Positions 7,055 to 14,237 of a DNA stretch of 39,407 bases are shown here, one piece after another. The notes beneath the pieces were generated by a model that did not search any database, was not told the DNA's origin, and saw only the letters and a program-made list of their open reading frames with translations. Within the stretch, counting starts at the first letter, position 1. Each line of letters opens with the position of its first letter. Source of the DNA: Microcaldota archaeon. GTDB taxonomy: Archaea > Micrarchaeota > Micrarchaeia > Micrarchaeales > Micrarchaeaceae. The translations under genes and the position numbers were made by a program. Where the stretch lies: assembly GCA_021791535.1 (NCBI GenBank), contig JAJYWI010000020.1:1-39407 (forward strand), in the 5' to 3' direction.

Positions 7055-7744
7055 TCAACCTAGGATGCCCAATTTCCTGAGCCGTGATCTTAGTCCTCCA
7101 TACTGTCTCCCAAATTCTACGGAAAGTCCTTTTACTATAGATTCCTCTGGGGCGGCCTTATCCAAATTTCTTAAGCGCAGATACCGCTCTTTTAACTTAT
7201 TGTCGTCGCTGGGGTACCACCTTGTTTCTTTATTCGCCGCTTGCACACCATAGAATAGCAGTGAGGGATTACTGGAATATTCAACCTTGTTGAACCGTCC
7301 TAGCGGCATGACAAAAAATTGAGACTTGGAGCTCTTTACGATTCTTCCAAGCTCTCTTATGTAATCCACCTGCACACCAAACCACTCCGAAAAATTGTCG
7401 ACTTCACTTGAAAAAACAAGAAAGACCGGCTTACCGAATTTATTCTCCGCTGCCGAGAGCCTATACACCTCCCCTCTGTTAATGGTAATCCCTCTCTGTT
7501 CGTTGGCGTGTGGCGGGAGATGCTTTGTGTCTACCAGTATCCCCCTGCCTTTCCCGATAGTTATATCGAAATCTGGCCTTTTGGCCCTATCGACCCTAAG
7601 ACTTTTTGAGAAGGTTTCTGGCGTTTGGTCTATGCGGGTATAGATCAGCTCATAGCGATCCAGCCACTCCTTAAATCGTTTTTCTACCTCTTCGCCTGCC
7701 TGTTTCTTATCGGCAGAAACCGCATACCTGTACATCGGGTTCAT
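7055..7744 (-). CDS. PD-(D/E)XK nuclease-like protein
   Basis: 229 residues. The core motif reads RPDFDI, then about nine residues, then GILVDTKHL at about residues 57-76, giving the Asp and the Asp-x-Lys pair of PD-(D/E)XK nucleases. An acidic helix near the N-terminus (AGEEVEKRFKEWL) matches the usual first conserved Glu. The region after the motif (FLVFSSEVDNFSEWFGVQVDYI) fits the following strand and helix of the fold. The C-terminal 70 residues are basic (RSRLRKLG). It is a cytoplasmic DNA or RNA nuclease by fold, with unknown target. The start ATG is 40 bp after the end of 7785-8498, implying one transcript. The group nuclease, HTH-TPR and helical protein looks like a small accessory or defence-type module, but this is inference. 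Confidence 0.65.
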   Translation of the reverse strand: MNPMYRYAVSADKKQAGEEVEKRFKEWLDRYELIYTRIDQTPETFSKSLRVDRAKRPDFDITIGKGRGILVDTKHLPPHANEQRGITINRGEVYRLSAAENKFGKPVFLVFSSEVDNFSEWFGVQVDYIRELGRIVKSSKSQFFVMPLGRFNKVEYSSNPSLLFYGVQAANKETRWYPSDDNKLKERYLRLRNLDKAAPEESIVKGLSVEFGRQYGGLRSRLRKLGILG

Positions 7745-7784
7745 GGGACTACTCTCATCAGTAATCTAATCTTCTGTGCAACAT

Positions 7785-8498
7785 TTATCCTTTGCGTAGC
7801 ATCCTGCCATAAGCCTCGATTGGCCTGGTACCGTAAATAACGAGCATGTCGCCGTAATCGCACAGAACCCCGTAACCTAGCTCCCATAGCTGCCAACGCC
7901 TTTTAACATGCTCCCAACTGGTATCTTTACCTTCAAAACCCACGCCAGTAGCAAGGAGGTATAATGCGTATAACGCCGCATCCCTTGCTGCAGCCTCCGC
8001 CGCGGCATACAGTTTGATCTCATCCAGCTCGCCTGAACGCTTTCCGGCGTCGTATACCGCATCCCTTGCTGCTTTACCTGCCGTAGTTTCCACCGCATAC
8101 AAAGCCTCGGTTCTATATCTCTGGCCAATCGGCAGATGTTCCTCAGAGCTCATTATCGCATCATGCACAGCATCCCACGCATCTTCGTACATCTTGTTGT
8201 AGAACGCCAAGCCCCCCATCCTCTCGACCTCCAGTGCATATTGCTCTGCTGTGGCTCGCGCAGTGCCACAGCCATCACCGTAAAATACCTTCTCATTCCA
8301 GAGGCATACGCCGTTAACTGCGTATCTAAAATGGGTTTCTATAATTTCGTTGTGCGGACTGAAGAACATACAATGATTGAGATTGCTCAAAAAATGGTTT
8401 ATAGATGTTCGGACTTCGTCAGGCAGATGGGGAACGTCCAAGACATTTCCGCCTTTGTTGGGAAGGCTTCCATAATCCGCTGTTTTTGCATGTTTCAT
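7785..8498 (-). CDS. hypothetical Ala-rich helical protein
   Basis: 237 residues. The middle (about 80-190) is Ala-rich and helical (AGKAARDAVYDAGKRSG, AAAEAAARDAALYALYLLA), possibly a helical bundle or short helical repeats. Flanks are richer in aromatic residues (WEHVKRRWQLWELGYGV). No catalytic motif, signal peptide or definite membrane span is visible. A TTTATTTATATC element at about 8529-8540, read leftward, would start transcription near 8506, so the ATG at 8498 gives an almost leaderless mRNA. It is the first gene of the leftward group with the nuclease and the HTH-TPR protein. I do not recognise the family. Confidence 0.65.
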   Translation of the reverse strand: MKHAKTADYGSLPNKGGNVLDVPHLPDEVRTSINHFLSNLNHCMFFSPHNEIIETHFRYAVNGVCLWNEKVFYGDGCGTARATAEQYALEVERMGGLAFYNKMYEDAWDAVHDAIMSSEEHLPIGQRYRTEALYAVETTAGKAARDAVYDAGKRSGELDEIKLYAAAEAAARDAALYALYLLATGVGFEGKDTSWEHVKRRWQLWELGYGVLCDYGDMLVIYGTRPIEAYGRMLRKG

Positions 8499-8540
8499 TT
8501 CATCATCGATATAGTGGCGCCCTCCCAGATATAAATAAAT

Positions 8541-8872
8541 TTCTAGGAAGGGTGGTTTCTGTTGGTTTTTGCATGCTCGGAAAACCGAGCCGCTGCCGGG
8601 CGAGCGGAGCGAGCGGCCAGCGGCAAGGCACAGGAGCGAAGCCGCCTCCGCCCGTAGAGTTGTATTGAAAGACGCAGAAATACAAGAGAAGCAGCTTCCA
8701 AAAAGGTGGATTCTAGGTGTAGTTGCATGCCGTCTAAGCTACACTACACTTCCCTCTTATCAACTACATATCGGTCAGGCTTGGTTTTGGTGTAGCTTGC
8801 AGGCAGTCCAGAAAGGGTTTGTAGTTGGGCCGCAGCAAATGTCAAAAACAAGAAATGAAGCACGCTTAGTAC
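8541..8872. other. 332-bp gene-free stretch with GC-rich hairpins and short repeats
   Basis: No credible gene. At 8575-8590, GCTCGG and CCGAGC form a perfect hairpin with an AAAA loop. It runs straight into CGCTG (8591-8595) pairing with CAGCG (8618-8622) around a GCGAGCGGAGCGAGCG core. The shared TATA element at 8528-8538 could transcribe this rightward from about 8560. Further on, GTGTAG (8717-8722) pairs with CTACAC (8739-8744), and a diverged copy of GGTGTAGTTGCATGCCGTC at 8716 recurs at 8789. A structured non-coding RNA is possible. ORFs crossing it have no gene-like composition. Confidence 0.4.
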
Positions 8873-9190
8873 TTACCTTCTCCCAGATTCGACAATGTTC
8901 AGGATGTGTTCGCCTATATGCGTGAGCTTGAAGTTTGAGTTAGTTATAAGCCCTCCAACAACTACTACGCTTCGGCCTATTATTGCACGGCGTGCAAACC
9001 CATCTACGAGTCCTTCCAACTCCCTTGGTTCCATAGCCACCCTTTCTCTAAGCTCGGCATATGGTATGTCTGGATTTTTTCCCACGACTTTCAATATCTC
9101 AATAGCCTTCGGATTTGAAAGGACATAATCTTCAGTTTCTTTGTGCCTTGTTACCAGTTCGGGTGGCAAGTCGCATGTTGCTTCTGTCAT
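8873..9190 (-). CDS. small winged-helix DNA-binding protein
   Basis: 105 residues from the ATG at 9190 (MTEATCDLPP). A TTG at 9202 would add four residues but lies at the predicted transcription start. Residues about 28-90 fit a winged helix: AIEILKVVGKNPDI (helix 1), YAELRERVAM (helix 2), EPRELEGLVDGFARRAII (recognition helix), then the wing VVVVGGLITNSNFKLT and a closing helix. It resembles archaeal ArsR/MarR-like regulators. The promoter TATTTATATC near 9222-9231 is embedded in an inverted repeat, which suggests the protein may control its own gene. It stands alone on its transcript. Confidence 0.65.
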   Translation of the reverse strand: MTEATCDLPPELVTRHKETEDYVLSNPKAIEILKVVGKNPDIPYAELRERVAMEPRELEGLVDGFARRAIIGRSVVVVGGLITNSNFKLTHIGEHILNIVESGRR

Positions 9191-9218
9191 AAAATCACAC
9201 AATGGATACCACGTAGCT

Positions 9219-9238
9219 GAGATATAAATACATATCTC
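9219..9238 (-). promoter_or_regulatory. inverted repeat over the TATA box of the winged-helix gene
   Basis: GAGATAT (9219-9225) and ATATCTC (9232-9238) are perfect 7-bp inverted repeats separated by six bases. They cover the TATA element that lies about 30-40 bp before the ATG at 9190. A dimeric regulator bound here would block TBP, and the winged-helix product of this gene is the obvious candidate. The rest of the 9239-9463 gap holds no gene. It includes a 12-bp perfect palindrome AGGCTTAAGCCT at 9293-9304. Confidence 0.5.
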
Positions 9239-9463
9239 CTCTTTTCATACGAACCTCCGTGTGGCCACGTTTGTGGGGATACACCCAATAATAGGCTTAA
9301 GCCTGTCAACACAGTCATATACTGTTAATAACCTGCATTTACTATCAAAAGAGAAGCCTGCCTGACGCTAAACGTCCGCAGAGCCCAGACTTGCATTTAC
9401 ATGCATTTGATAACATTTGTATCCGATAGCCTATGTTTCCGCAACCTACTTTACTTCGAGATA

Positions 9464-9479
9464 TCGGCTATCGCACCAT
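9464..9479 (+). repeat. fragment of the 119-bp repeat at the gatE 3' end
   Basis: TCGGCTATCGCACCAT here matches the core of repeat copies 1 and 2 (about 2182-2198 in copy 2) base for base. The match continues weakly upstream (TTTACTTCGAGATA here, TTTATAGCGACTC in copy 2) and stops downstream where gatE begins. CGATAGCC at 9424-9431 is the inverted complement of GGCTATCG at 9466-9473, so a hairpin with a long loop can form just beyond the gatE stop codon. A chance 16-base match in 39 kb is very unlikely. Confidence 0.65.
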
Positions 9480-11329
9480 CACACCAGGTAGCTGTTCAAC
9501 TCGCTGCCATCCACATTGAGCCTGTGCTTTGACATTATTTCCTTTTTTATCTGGTCTTTGTTATCGGTCTTCTTTCTTGCTTCATCAACAAGCTCCTTCA
9601 GCGGGATTCCGCTTATCCTCTCCAGCTTGTTCTGCTCGATTACGCTGCTGACGTCCTGGTCCCTTTTCGATAGGACCTTTAGTATCTCGTCAACCGCCTG
9701 TTTGGTTATCTTTCCGTTGTCATACGCCTCGAATAGCTCCGTAAGCCTCCCATCCCCTATCCCATCTACGCTGAAGCCTGCCCTCCTGAGCTCTGTGAGC
9801 TTCTGCAAAAGCACATGCGCCACGAATGTCGGATCCTTGGCCGATTGGACGATCGACGTATATGTCTGCAGCCTTGGCGAAAGCATAACCCTCCAGGCAA
9901 GCGACCTGTCCTTCAGCTGCCCTACCAATTTTTGCTCCTCGGCCTTTATGTCAGGTGCCGAAGACTCTGCATCAGAAAGCATCTTCTTAGTTACGGCTAT
10001 AGGCCGCGCATCGGTCTCCGGGTACATCCTAGAGCCGCCAGGCAGTGGCCTAAGGAACCTTGTAGTGCCAGTGCCATCCCCTATCACGCCGCGTGTCTCT
10101 GGAGGCACACCGACAAGTGCATACTTCGCCCTCTCTATCGCAAACCCTGCCGCTTTCCTTGAGCTCTCTGCGCCGCCGGCTATGATTATAAATGAGTCTC
10201 CATCCTTCAATGAGAGCTTCTTGCTAATCCTATCGATATCGCCATCGGAGAACCCGTAGCCCTTCAGGTCCTCATCGCTGTGTATTAGCCCGCCAACGCC
10301 GGCTGACTTGGCGTAGTCGCTTATCTCTGTGCCAAGCCTCCTTCTTGGCGCCACCTCCCGGCCAAGCATGCCTGAGAATCCTGCAAGCCTGAAGCCGAGC
10401 GCCTTCCCGCCTTTTCCGGCATGGCTCGATATCAGGCCTACCTTAGTTCCCTTGAGAGCGCTTGTGAGGTCAGTGGCCTTGCCAACAGAGGCTTTCCTAG
10501 CAACAAGCTCATCCCTGATCTTGAGCAGCTCCTGCTGCCTCTTCACCTCTGTGTCTATGTAAGCGTCCAAATACTCTATTTCCTGCAGGCCCTTGATCTC
10601 TACCCTTGCGCCGCCCCTTATCGACACGTTCACATCCTGCCTGACAGAGCCTATGCCGCGCTGCACCATGCCGGATATCCTCATCATCGTCCCGATGTAA
10701 AGAGCTATGTCCTTCGCCTCCTTAGGTGTCCTTATGTACGGCGACGTGTCTATCTCGACTAGCGGCACGCCGAGCATCTCGACGTTGTAGGTTATCTCGC
10801 GCCCGTGCGTAGCCTCAGCCCTGCACGATTCCTCCTCCAGGAATATCGAGGGTATGTCCACCCTGTTCCCGTCAACTATGATGTGGCCGTCGAAAGCCAC
10901 CATCGCCGTCCTCTGGAATGCGCTGGGGTCGCTTCCGTCTACAACCCCTTTCCTCATCGGCTGTATCTCATCGACTATCCTCATGCTGAGCGCCTTTGCG
11001 AAAGCAAGCACCGTGCCCATGGCCTCGGCGTTTATCCTGTGCGGTGGCTCCTCGTCTATCTCAACAAGGCAGGACCTTCCCTCTGCTACGTTGTATATGA
11101 AGGCGCGCCCCCTCTGAGCCTCGAACCCGGCCGATACGTCCACCGTTCCTAGCTCGCCTGCGATGGCCCTCTGCCTCCTTGTGATGGAGGCGGTGCTCCT
11201 CCCGCTGGCAGGTATTATGTTTGTCGGGCAGTCGCAGAAGAGCTTCCTTGGTACCGCAAGCCTCTGGTGAAGCTCCAGGCCGCACATGAAGCCTATGCTC
11301 CTGTAGTATTCCTCGTCCTGCATCCTCAC
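9479..11329 (-). CDS. gatE: Glu-tRNA(Gln) amidotransferase subunit E
   Basis: GatE is the tRNA-dependent kinase/transamidase subunit of the archaeal GatDE complex. It activates Glu on mischarged tRNA-Gln and amidates it with ammonia delivered from GatD, giving Gln-tRNA(Gln). The protein is 616 residues, the usual length. The N-terminus has the GatB/GatE signature (GLELHQRLAVPRKLFCDCP) with Cys residues in position for zinc. The core motifs follow (VEIDEEPPHRINAEAM, SVRQDVNVSI, VEIKGLQEIEYLD). The middle contains the AspRS-like GAD insertion, and the C-terminus the helical and YqeY-like domains that bind tRNA. Its ATG overlaps the gatD TGA by 4 bp, so the two subunits are translationally coupled. 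GatDE is found only in archaea. No GlnRS gene is visible, as expected if this route supplies Gln-tRNA. Confidence 0.97.
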   Translation of the reverse strand: MRMQDEEYYRSIGFMCGLELHQRLAVPRKLFCDCPTNIIPASGRSTASITRRQRAIAGELGTVDVSAGFEAQRGRAFIYNVAEGRSCLVEIDEEPPHRINAEAMGTVLAFAKALSMRIVDEIQPMRKGVVDGSDPSAFQRTAMVAFDGHIIVDGNRVDIPSIFLEEESCRAEATHGREITYNVEMLGVPLVEIDTSPYIRTPKEAKDIALYIGTMMRISGMVQRGIGSVRQDVNVSIRGGARVEIKGLQEIEYLDAYIDTEVKRQQELLKIRDELVARKASVGKATDLTSALKGTKVGLISSHAGKGGKALGFRLAGFSGMLGREVAPRRRLGTEISDYAKSAGVGGLIHSDEDLKGYGFSDGDIDRISKKLSLKDGDSFIIIAGGAESSRKAAGFAIERAKYALVGVPPETRGVIGDGTGTTRFLRPLPGGSRMYPETDARPIAVTKKMLSDAESSAPDIKAEEQKLVGQLKDRSLAWRVMLSPRLQTYTSIVQSAKDPTFVAHVLLQKLTELRRAGFSVDGIGDGRLTELFEAYDNGKITKQAVDEILKVLSKRDQDVSSVIEQNKLERISGIPLKELVDEARKKTDNKDQIKKEIMSKHRLNVDGSELNSYLV

Positions 11330-12657
11330 ACCAGGAATTCGCCCAGTTCTGTCCTCTGGCTTATCTCGCCGACAATATTCTTGTTAAGCATCTCGCCGGC
11401 CTTCTTTGGGCTATAGTTGCCAAGCAGCCATCCGAGCTTCACGTAGGCCGTCTCAGGCAACATGTCCTCGCAGTAGACGACGCCGAGCTCGCTTATCTTC
11501 CTCAGGTTGCTGTAGACATTCGTGTTCACCCTGCCGTAGAGCGTCTGCGTTGTCATGCCGACTACCACCCCTTTCTTTATCGCCTGCGCTATGTAATCCA
11601 TCCATGACCTGTCGACGTTCGATGGCAGCACTGGCACGTGCCCCATTCCAGTGCCCTCTATTATGATTCCGCGGTAACCCCTCCTAACATAGAAGTCTAT
11701 CAGCTCGGGGTCCGAGTTCGGGTAGGCGGTCACCAGCGCAACCTTGCTCTCGAACTTGGTCATCGCGCTTGCCTTGCTCTTCCCGGACATCTTCCTGTGC
11801 TGGCTCCCATATCTTATCCTGCCGTCAGCTTTGACGTACGCTATTGCTGAATCGTTTACAGGCCTGAATGCATCCCTTCTTGTCGAGTGCATCTTCCTTG
11901 CCTTTGTTCCCCTGATGAACTGGCACTCGTCGTCAGAGCTCGACCTGTGCATGCATATCCCAACCTCTGCGATATCGGACTTTGCTGCGATGTGCGCAGA
12001 GCAGATGAGGTTCATGAAAGCGTCGCTCGAACCCCTATCGCTGCTTCGTTGCGCCCCTGTTACCACTACGGGAGCGTTCAGCCCTTGGAGCATGAAGCCG
12101 AGCGCCGCTGATGCATAATGCATTGTGTCTGTCCCCATGGCCACTACGGCTCCGCGCGCCCCGCCGTTCAGCTCGCTGGCCACTTCATTGGCGATCACCC
12201 CCCATTCGCGGTATGAGATATCCTCGCTCGCCATGCTGAACGGGTTTCTTATCGATATCCTGGCTATCTTGGAAAGCTCCGGCACATCATAGAGCAGCTC
12301 CTCAGGCGTTATCACCGGGTGCACCCCGCCTGTCTTGTAGTCTATCTTGTTGACTATCGTGCCCCCGGTTATGATCAGCGATACCTTCGGTAGCCCCTTG
12401 TCCTCCCCAAGCTTTGCGGTCGGGAACGCCACAGGGCCTTCCGATTCCGCTATCTTCGTGACAGTCGCGCCTTCGAAAGCCACGCCGACATTGTAGCCGC
12501 TCTTCAGCTTCACTGTGAGCGTATCCGGGCTGCCGACCTCTGTCTTTGGCATCAGCTCGCCCTCTATTGTTACGCCGGAGTACTCCACCCTTATGTGGTC
12601 GCCGGTCTTTATGCCATGCTTTTTGAGGAATCCAGCTATCTCATCCGAGTACATCAA
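11326..12657 (-). CDS. gatD: Glu-tRNA(Gln) amidotransferase subunit D
   Basis: GatD is the glutaminase subunit: it hydrolyses a free amide donor and channels ammonia to GatE. The 443 residues begin with a small beta-barrel N-terminal domain (about 1-75), followed by an L-asparaginase-type catalytic domain. The two catalytic threonine motifs are present: ITGGTIVNKID near residue 95 and AMGTDTMHYASA near residue 170, with the Asp next to the second Thr. A later Lys (FESKVALV) completes the usual site. It starts 4 bp after the mtaB stop and overlaps gatE by 4 bp, making a compact operon. Two consecutive Met codons open the frame and either may be used. Confidence 0.97.
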   Translation of the reverse strand: MMYSDEIAGFLKKHGIKTGDHIRVEYSGVTIEGELMPKTEVGSPDTLTVKLKSGYNVGVAFEGATVTKIAESEGPVAFPTAKLGEDKGLPKVSLIITGGTIVNKIDYKTGGVHPVITPEELLYDVPELSKIARISIRNPFSMASEDISYREWGVIANEVASELNGGARGAVVAMGTDTMHYASAALGFMLQGLNAPVVVTGAQRSSDRGSSDAFMNLICSAHIAAKSDIAEVGICMHRSSSDDECQFIRGTKARKMHSTRRDAFRPVNDSAIAYVKADGRIRYGSQHRKMSGKSKASAMTKFESKVALVTAYPNSDPELIDFYVRRGYRGIIIEGTGMGHVPVLPSNVDRSWMDYIAQAIKKGVVVGMTTQTLYGRVNTNVYSNLRKISELGVVYCEDMLPETAYVKLGWLLGNYSPKKAGEMLNKNIVGEISQRTELGEFLV

Positions 12658-12661
12658 ACCA

Positions 12662-13924
12662 CTAGCTCCCGTAAATCGCGTTGGCGGAAGCCGCGGCTAT
12701 CTTAGTCACAACATAGTCGCCAACGCACGCCCCGCGCCCTGGTATGACAACCTGCTTGTAGGATTGGCTGCGCCCGTTCACAGACCTGCCTGTAATCTCT
12801 GTCATCAGCGCCTTCACGCTCATGCCGACCATGCGCCGATTTATATCATTTTGCACAGACCTCACCAGCCTGGACAGAACCATGCTCCTTCTACTTACCT
12901 CTTTGTTATTTATAGCCTTTAGCCTGGCTGCTCTCGCGTGAGGCCTTGCGCAGAATTTCGATATGTTGGTCACGTCGGGCTTCACCTCCTTTATCATATC
13001 GATTGTCGCGTCGAAGTCGCTGAGCGATTCTACAGGATAGCCGACTATCACATCTGTCTCTATCGAGGCTTCGGGGATGCGCTGCCTTATTGCGCGCACG
13101 CGCTCGATGAACTCTTCCGCTGTGTACCTCCTTCCCATGTGGCTCAGCACCCGGTTGCTTCCCGACTGCACGGGCAGGTGCACGAACTTGTAGAATTTGC
13201 TGTCCAGCATCGCATCTGCGAACCTGTCAAAGCACCTGTCTAGATGCTCAGGGTTGAGCATGCCCACCCTGACTTTGAAGTCGCCATCGATTTTCGATAT
13301 CTTTTCCATCAGCTCAGCTACATCTGTATTCCTGTCTATGCCGTACGCACCCGCGTCCTGGGATGTTATCTGTATCTCCTTCGCACCGCCTCTCACGCTG
13401 CGCTCCACGGCCTTAAGTATCAGTTCCTCGGAGAAGCTGTTCAGCCTGCCTCTCGCGTGCTTGGTCTCGCAAAACGCGCATGATGAGATGCAGCCGTCAT
13501 TTATCGGTATCCTCGCTATCACGCCGCCGGTCTGGCTGAAGAAAGCGAGCTTGTCGGTCCTGCCGCGCCCGTCGAACAGCGCCCTGCCTGAGCTGTACGC
13601 GGCTGACACGGCATCATAGACATGATGCACGTTGCTTGTATTGACAAGGCTTGCGCCAGGCGCGCATCTCGCTATGGCGTCGTCCCTAGAGCCGACCATG
13701 CATCCGGCGACCACCATCCTTTTCCCTGCGTCGCTCAGCTTCTTCAGCACGTGCAGGGTCCTCTGCTCGGTCGGCTTTTTTACAGTGCAGGTATTAAGCA
13801 CCACAACGTCCGAATCGTCAATGCTGTCCGCGATTTCTACGCCGTTGCTCTCAAGTATTGATGCCATCAGGTCGCCATCGGCCTGGTTGAGCGTGCAGCC
13901 ATAAGTTTTTATATATGCTTTCAT
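12662..13924 (-). CDS. tRNA t6A37 methylthiotransferase (archaeal MtaB/CDKAL1 type)
   Basis: A radical-SAM enzyme that adds a methylthio group to t6A37 in tRNAs reading ANN codons. The start at 13924 gives 420 residues beginning MKAYIKTYGCTLNQ; a longer upstream reading lacks support. The N-terminal UPF0004 domain has its three cluster Cys (YGCTLNQAD, NTCTVKKPTEQ, VAGCMVG). The radical-SAM motif CISSCAFC sits near residue 145. A TRAM domain closes the protein (about 360-420, KALMTEI through VGDYVVTKI). TTATAAAAA near 13952-13960, read leftward, lies about 30 bp before the ATG, so the mRNA is probably leaderless. It heads the operon with gatD and gatE, all acting on tRNA. Confidence 0.92.
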   Translation of the reverse strand: MKAYIKTYGCTLNQADGDLMASILESNGVEIADSIDDSDVVVLNTCTVKKPTEQRTLHVLKKLSDAGKRMVVAGCMVGSRDDAIARCAPGASLVNTSNVHHVYDAVSAAYSSGRALFDGRGRTDKLAFFSQTGGVIARIPINDGCISSCAFCETKHARGRLNSFSEELILKAVERSVRGGAKEIQITSQDAGAYGIDRNTDVAELMEKISKIDGDFKVRVGMLNPEHLDRCFDRFADAMLDSKFYKFVHLPVQSGSNRVLSHMGRRYTAEEFIERVRAIRQRIPEASIETDVIVGYPVESLSDFDATIDMIKEVKPDVTNISKFCARPHARAARLKAINNKEVSRRSMVLSRLVRSVQNDINRRMVGMSVKALMTEITGRSVNGRSQSYKQVVIPGRGACVGDYVVTKIAAASANAIYGS

Positions 13925-13973
13925 GATATTCTGTGTTTTACATACAGCCAAACTTTTTATAACGTGTGAGTCG

Positions 13974-14186
13974 ATGATCGTTTCGTGTGAGAGGTGCAAG
14001 AGACAGGTATTCAAGTACGAGACATGCAACTACTGCAAGCGCAAGATATGCTACAGCTGCATGAAGAGCTCGCAGAGGAGCCCAAAGACCAGGAGGCTAG
14101 TCATCTGCAAGGATTGCTGGGGCATGATGCCGAGGAGGAAGGCCTTCAAGAACAGAAGGGGCTCTGTCGTAGCGGAAGAAGCATGA
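13974..14186 (+). CDS. small eight-cysteine zinc-finger protein (FYVE/RING-like spacing)
   Basis: 70 residues starting MIVSCERCKR, very basic. Eight cysteines lie in four pairs: CERC, CNYC, CYSC and CKDC. The spacing CxxC - about 9 - CxxC - 4 - CxxC - about 15 - CxxC is the cross-brace pattern seen in FYVE and some RING domains, so it may bind two zincs. The basic tail (PRRKAFKNRRG) suggests RNA or DNA binding. It diverges from mtaB and shares the TATA element at 13956-13961. That element is only about 15 bp from the ATG, so either a farther promoter is used or translation depends on GTGAG just upstream. The function is unknown. A ribosome-associated small zinc protein is one option given the translation genes on both sides. 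Confidence 0.7.
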   Translation: MIVSCERCKRQVFKYETCNYCKRKICYSCMKSSQRSPKTRRLVICKDCWGMMPRRKAFKNRRGSVVAEEA

Positions 14187-14237
14187 TGGCCCCATATGCG
14201 TCTACAGCGTGAAGAGTTGCGCTTTTTGCAATTTGCA

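Noticed and set aside
8569-8925. 118-residue rightward ORF across the hairpin-rich gap
   Set aside because: It runs through strong inverted repeats and into the winged-helix gene on the other strand, with no gene-like composition.
12662-14029. 455-residue version of the methylthiotransferase
   Set aside because: The added 35 residues cover the TATA element and match nothing in the family; the protein begins normally at MKAYIKTYGC.
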